Positions 38,366 to 47,711 of a DNA stretch of 64,000 nucleotides are shown here, in pieces. Position 1 is the first letter of the stretch, and every line of letters starts with the position of its first letter. Below the pieces are notes generated by a model. It searched no databases and was not told the origin of the DNA. It was given only the letters and a program-made list of their open reading frames with translations. Origin of the DNA: Rhodanobacter spathiphylli B39 (lineage in GTDB: Bacteria; Pseudomonadota; Gammaproteobacteria; Xanthomonadales; Rhodanobacteraceae). The position numbers and the translations under genes are program-made. The stretch lies in contig NZ_AJXT01000042.1 in NCBI RefSeq assembly GCF_000264295.1, positions 1-64,000 on the forward strand, read 5' to 3'.

Positions 38366-39256
38366 ATGACCCGCAAGACCCTGAAGGTCGCCCTGCTGCA
38401 GGAAACCGACCGCGGCAGCCGCGACGCCAATCTCGATGCGATCGAAGCCGGCCTGCGCGAAGCCGCGGCCGCCGGCGCCGAACTGGTGCTGCTGCAGGAA
38501 CTGCACAACGGGCCGTACTTCTGCCAGCACGAGTCGGTCGAGGTGTTCGACCAGGCCGAGACGATTCCCGGCCCCGGCACCGAGCGCATCGGCAAGCTGG
38601 CCGCAGAACTGCAACTGGTGGTGGTCGCCTCGCTGTTCGAGAAACGGGCGACCGGGCTGTACCACAACACCGCCGTCGTCTTCGATCGCTCGGCGGCGAT
38701 CGCCGGCAAGTATCGCAAGATGCACATCCCCGACGACCCCGCCTTTTACGAGAAGTTCTACTTCACTCCGGGCGACCTCGGCTTCGAGCCGATCGACACC
38801 TCGGTCGGCCGGCTCGGCGTGCTGGTGTGCTGGGACCAGTGGTATCCGGAAGCGGCGCGCCTGATGGCGCTGGCCGGTGCCGAACTGCTGCTCTACCCCA
38901 CCGCGATCGGCTGGGACCCGAACGACGAACAGGCCGAGAAGGATCGCCAGCGCGACGCCTGGATCACCGTGCAGCGCGGTCACGCGGTGGCCAACGGCTT
39001 GCCCCTGCTGTCATGCAACCGCACCGGCTACGAAGCGGACCCGACGGCAAACGGCGCGGGCATCCGGTTCTGGGGATCGAGCTTTGTCGCCGGTCCGCAG
39101 GGCGAATACCTGGCGCAGGCCGGCACGGAAGGTCGTGAACTGCTGCTGGCCGAGGTGGATCTGGCGCGCAGCGAACACGTGCGGCGGATCTGGCCGTTCC
39201 TGCGCGATCGCCGCATCGATGCCTACGCCGACCTGCTCAGGCGCTACCGCGACTGA
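38366..39256 (+). CDS. aguB: N-carbamoylputrescine amidohydrolase
   Basis: 296 residues, nitrilase superfamily. The catalytic triad is Glu45 (LLQELHNG), Lys118 (KYRKMHIPDD) and Cys155 (VCWDQWYPEAAR). GWDPNDEQAEKDRQRDAWIT and NRTGYE are subfamily blocks for carbamoylputrescine. It yields putrescine, CO2 and ammonia. Co-directional with aguA. The frame of the next gene is open through much of this one but that is a shadow. Confidence 0.96.
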   Translation: MTRKTLKVALLQETDRGSRDANLDAIEAGLREAAAAGAELVLLQELHNGPYFCQHESVEVFDQAETIPGPGTERIGKLAAELQLVVVASLFEKRATGLYHNTAVVFDRSAAIAGKYRKMHIPDDPAFYEKFYFTPGDLGFEPIDTSVGRLGVLVCWDQWYPEAARLMALAGAELLLYPTAIGWDPNDEQAEKDRQRDAWITVQRGHAVANGLPLLSCNRTGYEADPTANGAGIRFWGSSFVAGPQGEYLAQAGTEGRELLLAEVDLARSEHVRRIWPFLRDRRIDAYADLLRRYRD

Positions 39257-39341
39257 AACCGGGCGGACACACTGCCTGCTTGTTCCGCATGGCGTTCGTC
39301 CCCATGCTTGGACTTTCCCTTCAGACCGGCCCGCTGATCGC

Positions 39342-40577
39342 ATGAGTGTCCCCGAAACCGAAGTCACCACGTTGCCCGCCGCGCTCGACGGCCAGCCGAT
39401 CGAACGGGTGCAACGCGATGGCGTGGAGTACGTGGTGCTCGGCACCGCCCATGTGTCGCGCAGCAGCATGGAGGCGGTCGAGGCCCTGCTCGATCACGAG
39501 CACTTCGATGCGGTGGCAGTGGAACTCTGCGACAGCCGCGCGCAAAGCATGCGCGATCCCGAAGCGTTCAAGCAGATGGACCTGTTCAAGGTGATCCGCC
39601 AGGGCAAGGCAGGCATGGTCGCCGCCAGCCTGGTGCTGTCGACATTCCAGAAGCGCCTCGCCGACCAGTCCGGCATCCAGCCCGGCGCCGAAATGAAGGC
39701 GGCGATGGACGGCGCCGAACGACGCAACCTGCCGCTGTGGACGATCGACCGCGAGGTCGGCACCACGCTGAAGCGGGCCTGGCGCAGCGTGGGTTTCTGG
39801 CAGCGCTTCGGCCTGCTCGGCGGCCTGCTGGCCAGCGTGTTCGATCGCGAGGAAATCGCCCAGGGCGACATCGAGAAACTGAAGCAGGAAGACCTGCTCG
39901 AAAGTGCGTTCAGCGAGTTCGCCAGCGGCTCCAGGCCGCTCTACGACAGCCTGATCGGCGAGCGCGATGCCTTCATGGCCGCCCGCCTGCGCCAGCAAGC
40001 GGCACGCTCGTCCGGCACCGAGAACCGTCGCGTGCTGGTGGTGATCGGCGCAGGGCACCTGAAGGGCATGTGCACGCTGTTGCGCGAACAGCAGGACGAT
40101 CCCGCGACCAGGGTTGCCGAGCTGGCCACCTTGCCCCCCAAGGCGCGCTGGCCGAAATGGCTTGCGGTGGGCCTGGTGCTGCTGGTGTTCGCCGCCATCG
40201 CCTGGGCCTTCCATCAGAACGCGGCACTGGGCGCCCAGGCACTGCGTGACTGGGTGCTGTTCACCGGCGGCTTCGCCGCGCTGGGCGCGGTGGCAGCCGG
40301 CGGTCATCCGGTCAGCATCGTGGCCGCCTTCATCGCCGCACCGATCAAGCCGTTCCGCCCCGGCATCCCGGCCGGCGGCATCAGTGCGACAGCGGAAGCC
40401 TGGGTGCGGCGACCGCGGGTGATCGACTTCGACACCTTGCGCGACGACATCGTGCACTGGAGCGGCTGGTGGAAGAACCGCGTGGCACGCACACTGCTGA
40501 ACTTCTTCCTGGTCAGCGTGGGCACGATCATTGGCGAGTACAGCGCCGGCATCCACATCTTCAAGAGCCTGTTCTGA
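39342..40577 (+). CDS. TraB/PrgY-family membrane protein
   Basis: 411 residues. The TraB domain opens with VVLGTAHVSRSSMEAVEALL and AVAVELCDSRAQSM, and continues with RLADQSGIQPGAEMKAAMDG and VVIGAGHLKGMCTLL. Four hydrophobic segments lie in the last 160 residues (WLAVGLVLLVFAAIAWAF, LFTGGFAALGAVAAGG and others). In enterococci PrgY lowers pheromone activity, and a protease-like (Tiki-type) active site with Glu/His has been proposed; role here unknown. The stop codon begins copy B of the three-hairpin element. Confidence 0.85.
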   Translation: MSVPETEVTTLPAALDGQPIERVQRDGVEYVVLGTAHVSRSSMEAVEALLDHEHFDAVAVELCDSRAQSMRDPEAFKQMDLFKVIRQGKAGMVAASLVLSTFQKRLADQSGIQPGAEMKAAMDGAERRNLPLWTIDREVGTTLKRAWRSVGFWQRFGLLGGLLASVFDREEIAQGDIEKLKQEDLLESAFSEFASGSRPLYDSLIGERDAFMAARLRQQAARSSGTENRRVLVVIGAGHLKGMCTLLREQQDDPATRVAELATLPPKARWPKWLAVGLVLLVFAAIAWAFHQNAALGAQALRDWVLFTGGFAALGAVAAGGHPVSIVAAFIAAPIKPFRPGIPAGGISATAEAWVRRPRVIDFDTLRDDIVHWSGWWKNRVARTLLNFFLVSVGTIIGEYSAGIHIFKSLF

Positions 40578-40687
40578 GAGGTGGATAGTTTCCACCCTCC
40601 CAGGCCGGCCACGGCGAGGGCATGGTTGCCCGAGTTGAGGCAACGCAGAAGAAAACCACGGGATGTGGTTTTCTGCACAGGCTCTGA
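40574..40687 (+). repeat. Three-hairpin dispersed element at the 3' end of the TraB gene (copy B)
   Basis: It begins at the stop codon, like copy A (14741-14894). Hairpin 1: GGTGGA-TAGT-TTCCACC, where copy A has GGTTGA/TCAACC, a compensatory change. Then AGGCCGGCCA and GGGCATG, as in copy A. Hairpin 2: GTTGCC-8-GGCAAC, unrelated in sequence to copy A. Hairpin 3: AGAAAACCAC-5-GTGGTTTTCT (40650-40674), as in copy A, followed by GCACAG. Confidence 0.7.
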
Positions 40688-40771
40688 CGCGCCGCGCGTG
40701 ACAGGCCTGCGCCAGGCGCATGCTACGATGCGCGCCGCCTGCAGCCTCGCTGCAGCACGCTGCGACATCCC

Positions 40772-40858
40772 GCCCGGATGGCGAAACTGGTAGACGCAAG
40801 GGACTTAAAATCCCTCACCCTCACGGGTATCCCGGTTCGATCCCGGGTCCGGGCACCA
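40772..40858 (+). tRNA. tRNA-Leu (anticodon TAA)
   Basis: 87 bases with encoded CCA. The acceptor arm is GCCCGGA/TCCGGGC, discriminator A, a long variable arm (CTCACCCTCACGGGT region) as in class II tRNAs, T-arm CCCGGTTCGATCCCGGG. Anticodon loop ACTTAAAAT gives TAA. Confidence 0.97.
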
Positions 40859-40900
40859 CACACTCCCTCCACGCCCGATCTTTTCCGCGGCTGCCACGCG

Positions 40901-40937
40901 CACAAAAAAAGTGCGGCGGGCAAAGCCGCCGCACTTT
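40901..40937 (-). terminator. Terminator of the HU gene (and possibly of tRNA-Leu)
   Basis: Twelve-bp stem AAAGTGCGGCGG/CCGCCGCACTTT with loop GCAAAG. On the minus strand it is followed by a run of seven or more T, so it ends the HU transcript 30 bases after its stop. On the plus strand it has only TTTC. Confidence 0.9.
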
Positions 40938-40966
40938 CATGACAGACGCTGGGTAACCCGGGGCTA

Positions 40967-41353
40967 TCAGGCCGCGGCATCCTTCAGCTTCTTGAGCGGA
41001 CGGATCTTGACCTTGACCGATGCCGGCTTGGCCGCGAACCACTGCTCTTCCTTGGTGAACGGGTTGATGCCCTTGCGCTTCGGCTTGGCCGGCACGCTCA
41101 CCGCGGTGATCTTCAGCAGGCCCGGCAGCTGGAACGAGCCGGCGCCCTTCTTGTGCACGGAACCGGCAACCGCGCCTTCCAGCGCTGCGAGCACGGCACG
41201 GACGTCCTTGGCGACCACGCCACTGGCTTCCACGATGTGCGCCACCAGGCTGGACTTGTTCAGCGCTTCCTTGATCGGCTTCGGAGCGGCCGGTGCGGCT
41301 TTCGCCTTCGGTGCCGGCTTGCTCTTGGCTGCTGCTTTCTGTGCCTTTGCCAT
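40967..41353 (-). CDS. HU-family DNA-binding protein with a Lys/Ala/Pro N-terminal tail
   Basis: 128 residues, longer than ordinary HU (about 90). Residues 1-27 are a Lys/Ala/Pro-rich tail resembling a histone H1 tail. The HU core follows (NKSSLVAHIVEASGVVAKDV, LEGAVAGSVHKKGAGSFQLPGLLKI). The DNA-binding arm is GINPFTKEEQWFAAKPASVKV, an NPFT variant of the usual NPxTG loop. Nucleoid protein, DNA bending and compaction. Its own terminator lies downstream. Confidence 0.9.
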   Translation of the reverse strand: MAKAQKAAAKSKPAPKAKAAPAAPKPIKEALNKSSLVAHIVEASGVVAKDVRAVLAALEGAVAGSVHKKGAGSFQLPGLLKITAVSVPAKPKRKGINPFTKEEQWFAAKPASVKVKIRPLKKLKDAAA

Positions 41354-41533
41354 GGATTTCCCCTCGTCTTGGATGTGATGGATGAATGCCTTGCCTCACG
41401 GCACGCTGAATGTAGGGGAATTTAAGGGTTCCGCCAACGGGTCTCGCACGAAAATCATCGATTCCTGCAGGAAAAATGCATGCATTCGGCCGCGCAGGTC
41501 TTTTTCCGTCCGTCATGGCGTACGCTACGCGCC

Positions 41534-43708
41534 ATGAATCCGCCGACCGAGGCGGATCGGGGGAATCGGATGGCGGTGGTGGATCACCCCGGCTTTGGCT
41601 ATTTCACTGCCGCACTACTGGCCATGGCCGCTTTGGCTTACGGCGCTGCCGTGCAGTTTCTGGTGATCGGTGCGCGCCAGCGACACGACCTCACCCACCT
41701 GGCGTTCGCCGTGCTGGCGACCTGCCTTGCCACCCTGGCACTGGGCAACGCGCTGATGAACGCGGCCGACTCGCTGGCGCCGGCCATTCGGGGCCTGCGC
41801 ATGGTGACTGGCGCAGCGATCCTCGCGATGCCGGCGCTGATGGTCTTCGTCGGCTGCTACACCGGCAGGCCGGCGAGGCGCCCTGTCTTGGCCGCCGTCT
41901 GTTTCGCTGCGCTGGGCATGTTCGTGATCAACCTGATCCAGCCGTACACGGCGTTCGACACGACGCTGCGCGAAGGCACGCCGCTGGTGCTGCCATGGGG
42001 AGAGTCGCTGTTCACCCTGGACGGCACGCGTTCGTTCGGCGGCGATGCCTTTCGCTGGATCAGCTACGTCATCTTCCTGTGGGCGATGTACCGTGCATGG
42101 CGACAGTACCGGGAAGGCCAGCGCCTGCGCGGTGCCTTGCTGGGCCTGTGCCTGCTGATCCAGTTTGTCGCGCTGTTGTGGGGCGCGATCGTGGTCAGCA
42201 CGCTGGGCAAGCCCTACCCTTCGCTGGACGCGTTCGCCTTTCTTTCCTTCGTGCTGCTGATGGGCGTTTCCCTGGCCGGCCAGATGCACGCGCATACCCT
42301 GCAGCTTGAGCGCACGGCCAGTGAGTTGCGTGCCGAGGCGGACATCCGTCGCGAAACCGAACTCGACCTGCGCCACGCCGCCTACCACGACGCGTTGACC
42401 GGGCTGCCCAACCGGCTGCGCGCGTTGTACACCCTGGCTGACCTGATCGCCGATGCCATGCAGTCGCACCAGCACGGCGCCGTGCTGATGATCGATCTGG
42501 ACAACTTCAAGACCATCAACGACTCGCTGGGGCATCACGTCGGTGATCGCGTGCTGGAGAGCATTGCCGACAGCCTGCTCTCCGTGGCGCCTGCCGCTTC
42601 CACCGTGGCCCGCCTTGGTGGCGACGAGTTCGTGGTGCTGCTGGGGCCCGCCAGCACCAGCGCCGACGATGCCGCAACCCGGGCGATGGATGTCGCCGCA
42701 GGGATGCTGCAGCGCCTCGCCGCGCCGCTGGCAATCGACAATCGCGTGCTCGGCGTGGGCGCCAGCATCGGCGTGGCGTTGTTCCCCGAGCACGGCCAGC
42801 GCGCAGCTGATGTGGTTCGCTGCGCGGACATTGCCCTGTATCGCGCCAAGTCCACCGGACGCAACGCTGCGCGTCTGTTCCTGCCGCACATGCAACGCGA
42901 TGCCGATGCACGACTGGAGCTGGAACGCGGCCTGCGCACGGCACTGGAACAGCAGGACTTCTCGCTGTACTTCCAGCCCCAGGTGGACATGCATGGCATG
43001 CTGGTCGGCGCCGAGGCATTGCTGCGCTGGAACCACGCCCGACTGGGCCAGGTTTCGCCAGCCGTCTTCATTCCGATCGCCGAGGAAACCGGCCTGATCC
43101 ACGCCATTGGTGCGTGGGTGATCGAATGCGCCTGCCGGCACATTCGCCAGTGGCGCGAGCAGGACATCGATTTCGGTGGGCGCATCTCGATCAACATCAG
43201 CCCATGGCAGATTGCCCATCCGCAATTCGCATCGAACCTCGCCGAGCAGGTGGCCGCGGCGGGCATCGAGCCTTCCACGCTTACCCTGGAGCTGACCGAG
43301 AGCGCCCTGCTCGGTGACTTCGACGCGGCCTTGCGCACCCTGCAGCAGCTTTCCGCGATCGGCTTCCGCCTGGCGCTCGACGATTTCGGCACCGGCTATT
43401 CCTCGCTCGCCTATCTGCAGCAGCTGCCCCTGGACGAGTTGAAGATCGACCGCACCTTCATCGGCGCGCTGCAGGCGACCATCGCCGATCCGCTGGCCAG
43501 CTTCGTCATCGACGTGGGCCGTCGCCTCGGCATGGCCACGATTGCCGAAGGCGTGGAAACGGCCGAACAGGAAGCCGTGTTGCGTGAACTGGGCTGCGAC
43601 CTGATGCAGGGCTACTTCATCTGCAGGCCACTGGCCGCGGACGACTTCCGGCAGTGGGTCGGCCAACGCGCGTCCGCCCTTGCTGTCGACGCCGCCGTCG
43701 GCGCCTGA
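41534..43708 (+). CDS. Membrane diguanylate cyclase/phosphodiesterase (GGDEF-EAL)
   Basis: About 724 residues from ATG 41534 (ATG 41480 or 41571 also possible). The first 250 residues hold seven or so membrane segments of a sensor region. A GGDEF domain follows with intact GGDEF at 362-366 (RLGGDEFVVLL) and DLDNFKTINDSLGH, then an EAL domain with intact EAL at 494-496 (GAEALLRW), DDFGTGYSSLAYL and ELTESALL. Both catalytic motifs are intact, so it could make or break c-di-GMP; such hybrids usually do one under given conditions. Stands alone. Confidence 0.92.
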   Translation: MNPPTEADRGNRMAVVDHPGFGYFTAALLAMAALAYGAAVQFLVIGARQRHDLTHLAFAVLATCLATLALGNALMNAADSLAPAIRGLRMVTGAAILAMPALMVFVGCYTGRPARRPVLAAVCFAALGMFVINLIQPYTAFDTTLREGTPLVLPWGESLFTLDGTRSFGGDAFRWISYVIFLWAMYRAWRQYREGQRLRGALLGLCLLIQFVALLWGAIVVSTLGKPYPSLDAFAFLSFVLLMGVSLAGQMHAHTLQLERTASELRAEADIRRETELDLRHAAYHDALTGLPNRLRALYTLADLIADAMQSHQHGAVLMIDLDNFKTINDSLGHHVGDRVLESIADSLLSVAPAASTVARLGGDEFVVLLGPASTSADDAATRAMDVAAGMLQRLAAPLAIDNRVLGVGASIGVALFPEHGQRAADVVRCADIALYRAKSTGRNAARLFLPHMQRDADARLELERGLRTALEQQDFSLYFQPQVDMHGMLVGAEALLRWNHARLGQVSPAVFIPIAEETGLIHAIGAWVIECACRHIRQWREQDIDFGGRISINISPWQIAHPQFASNLAEQVAAAGIEPSTLTLELTESALLGDFDAALRTLQQLSAIGFRLALDDFGTGYSSLAYLQQLPLDELKIDRTFIGALQATIADPLASFVIDVGRRLGMATIAEGVETAEQEAVLRELGCDLMQGYFICRPLAADDFRQWVGQRASALAVDAAVGA

Positions 43709-43754
43709 CTCCGGCTGCAACGCGAGCGCGCAGGACCAGCGGCGTGGCCAACAA

Positions 43755-43775
43755 AAAACCCGCCGGCGGCGGGTT
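43755..43775 (-). terminator. Terminator after tRNA-Cys
   Basis: Nine-bp stem AAACCCGCC/GGCGGGTTT with a 3-base loop; on the minus strand the stem ends in a run of six T. It closes the tRNA transcript. Confidence 0.88.
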
Positions 43776-43804
43776 TCAGGGCTGCATGGCAGCCAATCGG
43801 GCAA

Positions 43805-43878
43805 TGGAGGCCTAGGTCGGAATCGAACCGGCGTACGCGGATTTGCAGTCCGCTGCATGACCACTCTGCCACCAGGCC
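43805..43878 (-). tRNA. tRNA-Cys (anticodon GCA)
   Basis: 74 bases with CCA. Acceptor GGCCTGG/CTAGGCC (one G-U pair), discriminator T, anticodon loop ACTGCAAAT. Lies downstream of two tRNA-Gly genes, as in the pgsA-glyW-cysT group of E. coli. Confidence 0.96.
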
Positions 43879-43929
43879 ATTGCTTCGATAAACGCGACCG
43901 GAATGATCGCAGTTGTCCTGAAAAAACAA

Positions 43930-43949
43930 AACCCCGGAAAGCCGAGGTT
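43930..43949 (-). terminator. Weak terminator between tRNA-Gly and tRNA-Cys
   Basis: Eight-bp stem AACCTCGG/CCGGGGTT with one mismatch; on the minus strand followed by TTGTTTTTT. Read-through to tRNA-Cys is likely. Confidence 0.55.
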
Positions 43950-43961
43950 CTGCGTTGAAAC

Positions 43962-44037
<76 letters not shown>

Positions 44038-44125
44038 ATCGGAGCCGTGAATCATACCAGAATGAACTCGCTTGTGAATAGCCTTGAGGGCAAATTCGGC
44101 AAGGGATTTCATCCGGCCCGAAAAC

Positions 44126-44156
44126 GACGAGGCCCCGAACACGTCGGGGCCTCGTC
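44126..44156 (-). terminator. Terminator between the two tRNA-Gly genes
   Basis: Perfect 13-bp stem GACGAGGCCCCGA/TCGGGGCCTCGTC, loop of five; minus strand followed by GTTTTC. Confidence 0.8.
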
Positions 44157-44163
44157 TTCGAAC

Positions 44164-44239
<76 letters not shown>

Positions 44240-44311
44240 ATTGGAGCCGCGCATTCTAATACGTGATGGCGGATCGTCAAGCCCGGATTTGCAACAACGC
44301 GAACCGCCTGC

Positions 44312-44923
44312 TCAGGACCCGGCCTTGTCGACCGGCGACGGCTCCTGCATGTCGCTGCTGAGCAGCGGCCACGCGGCGCGCAGATAGGTCAGTCCGGACC
44401 AGATCGTCAGCACGCCGGCAATCACCAGCAGCGCTTCGCCGATGTGATAGAGCCGCAACGCCTCGGCGGCCTTCTCGTGCTGCACGATCAGCACCACCAG
44501 CGCGACCATCTGCATCACCGTTTTCAACTTGCCGATGAAGGCGACCTTCACCGTGGCGCGCATGCCGATGCCGGCCATCCATTCGCGCAGCGCCGAAACG
44601 CTGATTTCGCGCCCCACGATCACCGCTGCCGTCACCGCCATCACGATGCCCGGCCAGCCGCCGCGGTGTGCTTCCACCAGCAGGAACAGGGTCACCGCCA
44701 CCATCAGCTTGTCGGCCACCGGGTCGAGGAACGCGCCGAAGGCCGAGGTGAGCTTCATGCGCCTGGCCAGGTAGCCGTCCAGCCAGTCGGTGATCGCGGC
44801 CAGCACGAACACGATCGCCGCGGTGATGTTGTGCCCGGGGAACGGCAGGTAGAACACCGCCACCATCACCGGCAGCAAGGCAACACGGAACAGGGTCAGC
44901 CAGGTCGGCAGGTTGATGCGCAT
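44312..44923 (-). CDS. pgsA: CDP-diacylglycerol--glycerol-3-phosphate 3-phosphatidyltransferase
   Basis: 203 residues, about five or six membrane segments. The CDP-alcohol phosphotransferase motif D-x2-D-G-x2-A-R-x8-G-x3-D-x3-D is visible as DWLDGYLARR, then FGAFLDPVADK. It makes phosphatidylglycerol phosphate, the precursor of PG and cardiolipin, in the inner membrane. Start ATG 44923 matches the family start MRINLPTWLTLFR. It follows uvrC and precedes tRNA-Gly/Cys, the same order as in E. coli. Confidence 0.96.
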   Translation of the reverse strand: MRINLPTWLTLFRVALLPVMVAVFYLPFPGHNITAAIVFVLAAITDWLDGYLARRMKLTSAFGAFLDPVADKLMVAVTLFLLVEAHRGGWPGIVMAVTAAVIVGREISVSALREWMAGIGMRATVKVAFIGKLKTVMQMVALVVLIVQHEKAAEALRLYHIGEALLVIAGVLTIWSGLTYLRAAWPLLSSDMQEPSPVDKAGS

Positions 44924-44995
44924 GATTCTTTCCGGTGATTTGCGCCAGTTTCGCACGCCGGTGCGCTACTGCCGAGTGAAAAGGTTCGCCGACGT

Positions 44996-46837
44996 TCAGC
45001 CATGCAGGCTGGCGTAGATCCGCTCGGCCAGGCCGCGGTCGATGCCCTTCACCTGCATCAGCTCCTCGACGCCCGCACCCTCGACCCCCTGCATGCCGCC
45101 GAACGCCTTCAGCAGCGCCGAGCGGCGGCGTGCGCCCACGCCCGGCACGTCTTCGAGCACGCTGCGCTCGCGGGCCTTCTCGCGGCGCTTGCGGTGGCCG
45201 CTGATGGCGAAGCGGTGAGCTTCGTCGCGCACCGCGGCGACCAGGTGCAGCGCGGGCGACGAGGAGCCCGGGTGCAGCTCGCGTCCCGGACTTCCCGCCT
45301 CGATCCGTGCCAGCACCAGGGTTTCCTCGCCGGCGCGCCGGCCCGGCCCCTTGGCCACGCCGACCACCTCGATGCCGGTGACGCCGAGCTCCTTCAGCAC
45401 GTCCAGCGCCTGCGCCACCTGCCCGCCTCCGCCGTCGATCAGCAACACGTCGGGGCTTGCGCCCTCGCCGTCGGCCACCTTGCGGAAGCGCCGGGTCAAT
45501 GCCTGATGCATCGCCGCGTAGTCGTCGCCGGGCGTGATGCCGGCGATGTTGAAACGGCGGTAATGTGATTTCTCCGGACCTTCGGGGCCGAACACCACGC
45601 ACGAGGCGACGGTGAGTTCGCCCATCGTGTGGCTGATGTCGAAACATTCGATGCGGCGTGGCGGCGCCGCCAGCCCGAGCAGCTTCTGCAGGTCGTCGAA
45701 GCGCGTGCCCAGGGTCTGCCGGCTGGCCAGGCGCGCGGTCAGCGAAGCCTGCGCATTGCGCTCGGCCATCTGCAGGAACTGCGCGCGGTCGCCCCGCACG
45801 CTGGACTTCAGTTCCACCGCACGACCGGCGTGCTGGCTCAGCAATTCGGCCAGGATCGCGCGATCCGCCAGCGCCTCGCCGAGGATCAGTTCCCGCGGCA
45901 CCGGGCGGTCGAGGTAGTACTGCGCGATGAACTGCGTCAGCACGTCGGCCGGCTCGGCATCCAGCGGCAGTCGCGGGAAGAATTCGCGCGTGCCCAGACT
46001 GATGCCGTTGCGGAAGAACAGCACGCTGACGCAGGCCATGCCCGCCTCGATGCGGCAGGCAATCACGTCCATGTCGGCACTGGCGCCCTGCACATGGTGC
46101 TGCGCCTGCAACTGGCGCAGCGCGGCCACCTGGTCGCGCAGCTTCGCCGCGCGCTCGAACTGCAGGGCCTTGCTGGCCTGCTCCATCGCTTCGGCCAGTT
46201 CGTCGATCACCGCGTTGCTGCGCCCCTCCAGGAACATCTCGGCGTGGCGCACGTCGTTGCGGTAGTCCTCCACGCTGATCAGCCCCACGCAGGGCGCGCT
46301 GCAGCGGCCGATCTGGTACTGCAGGCAGGGGCGCGTGCGGTTGCGGAAATAGCTGTCCTCGCACTGGCGCACCTTGAACAGCTTCTGCATCAGGCTGAGG
46401 CTCTCGCGCACCGCGTAAGTGCTGGGATACGGCCCGAAGTAGCGTCCCGGCAGGTTTTTCGCACCACGATGGAAGGCCAGCCGCGGGTAGTCCTCGCCGC
46501 TGGACAGGTAGATGTACGGATAGCTCTTGTCGTCGCGCAGCAGGATGTTGTAACGCGGCTTCAGCGACTTGATCAGCTGCGATTCCAGCAGCAGCGCCTC
46601 GCCTTCGGTGCGCGTCACGGTGATCTCGACGCGGGCGATCTGCGCCACCATCGCCGCGATGCGCGGCTCCATCCGTGGTTTCAGGAAGTAGCTGCTGACG
46701 CGTTTCCTGAGGTTGCCGGCCTTGCCCACGTAAAGCAGCTCGCCCGCTGCATCGAAGTGGCGATAGACGCCGGGGGCGGAAGTGAGCGTACGGACGAAGG
46801 CCTTGCCGTCGAAGGGGGGCGGTTGCGCGGGCTGCAT
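44996..46837 (-). CDS. uvrC: Excinuclease ABC subunit C
   Basis: 613 residues. UvrC makes the two cuts of nucleotide excision repair. The N-terminal GIY-YIG nuclease begins SAPGVYRHFD and LLYVGKAGNLRKRVSSYF, a UVR domain lies near residue 210, the RNase H-like endonuclease domain has ECFDISHTMGE and DVLLIDGGGGQ, and the tandem helix-hairpin-helix is at the end (VPGVGARRRSALLKAFGG). Start 46837 gives the family length. Confidence 0.97.
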   Translation of the reverse strand: MQPAQPPPFDGKAFVRTLTSAPGVYRHFDAAGELLYVGKAGNLRKRVSSYFLKPRMEPRIAAMVAQIARVEITVTRTEGEALLLESQLIKSLKPRYNILLRDDKSYPYIYLSSGEDYPRLAFHRGAKNLPGRYFGPYPSTYAVRESLSLMQKLFKVRQCEDSYFRNRTRPCLQYQIGRCSAPCVGLISVEDYRNDVRHAEMFLEGRSNAVIDELAEAMEQASKALQFERAAKLRDQVAALRQLQAQHHVQGASADMDVIACRIEAGMACVSVLFFRNGISLGTREFFPRLPLDAEPADVLTQFIAQYYLDRPVPRELILGEALADRAILAELLSQHAGRAVELKSSVRGDRAQFLQMAERNAQASLTARLASRQTLGTRFDDLQKLLGLAAPPRRIECFDISHTMGELTVASCVVFGPEGPEKSHYRRFNIAGITPGDDYAAMHQALTRRFRKVADGEGASPDVLLIDGGGGQVAQALDVLKELGVTGIEVVGVAKGPGRRAGEETLVLARIEAGSPGRELHPGSSSPALHLVAAVRDEAHRFAISGHRKRREKARERSVLEDVPGVGARRRSALLKAFGGMQGVEGAGVEELMQVKGIDRGLAERIYASLHG

Positions 46838-46874
46838 GGGACGATTCTAACGGGCGGCCCGATCGATATGGGGC

Positions 46875-47654
46875 TCAGTGCTGCGTGCGCAACCACTGCT
46901 CGGCGCGCTCCAGGTCGGCCTGGGTATCGATGCCGGGCGGGAATGGTTCGGGGGTCAGCCGCACCGCGATCGCGTGGCCGTGTTCCAGCACGCGCAATTG
47001 TTCCAGCGATTCGGCCTGTTCCAGCGGCGTACGCGACAGGCGCGTGTAGCGGTCCAGGAAACCGGCGCGATAGGCGTAGATGCCGATGTGCCGCAGAAAC
47101 GGCAGGCCCGACGGCAAGCTGTGTCGATCACCGGCGAACGCATCGCGGGCCCACGGCATCGGCGCACGACTGAAGTACAGCGCGTGTCCGTTCGCCGCAC
47201 GAACCAGCTTCACCACGTTCGGATCGAACAGTTCCTCGGCATCGATGATCGGCGTGGCCAGCGTGGCCATCGGCGCGTCGTCGCCGGCCAGCGCCTGCGC
47301 CACCGCGCGAATGCCGGCAGCCGGCGCGAACGGCTCGTCACCCTGCAGGTTCACCACGATGCTGTCCGCGCTCCAGCCGTAATGCAGCGCGCATTCGGCC
47401 AGCCGGTCACTGCCCGAGGCGTGGTCCGCGCGGGTCATGCAGATATCGATGCCGGCCTGCCCGGCCAGCGCATCAGCGATCCGCACATCGTCCACCGCCA
47501 CCACGACCTGGGCGGCGCCGGCCTGCAAGGCGCGTTGCGCCACCCGCACCACCATCGGAGTGCCGTCGATCTCGCGCAGCGGCTTGCCCGGCAGGCGGGT
47601 CGAGCCGTAACGGGCGGGGATCGCCACGATGAAGGGAGGGACGACGTTCGACAT
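46875..47654 (-). CDS. kdsB: 3-deoxy-manno-octulosonate cytidylyltransferase
   Basis: 259 residues. KdsB activates Kdo to CMP-Kdo for lipopolysaccharide core synthesis. Landmarks are [15 protein letters not shown] (nucleotide loop), [20 protein letters not shown], and [13 protein letters not shown]. Start ATG 47654 is chosen ([16 protein letters not shown]); AAGG lies eight bases upstream. Between aroA and uvrC on the same strand, 57 bases after aroA. Confidence 0.96.
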   Translation of the reverse strand: MSNVVPPFIVAIPARYGSTRLPGKPLREIDGTPMVVRVAQRALQAGAAQVVVAVDDVRIADALAGQAGIDICMTRADHASGSDRLAECALHYGWSADSIVVNLQGDEPFAPAAGIRAVAQALAGDDAPMATLATPIIDAEELFDPNVVKLVRAANGHALYFSRAPMPWARDAFAGDRHSLPSGLPFLRHIGIYAYRAGFLDRYTRLSRTPLEQAESLEQLRVLEHGHAIAVRLTPEPFPPGIDTQADLERAEQWLRTQH

Positions 47655-47711
47655 GGACAAAACCTTCAGCAACCCGGACCAGTGCCATCAAGATACAGCC
47701 TGCGCGACGGC

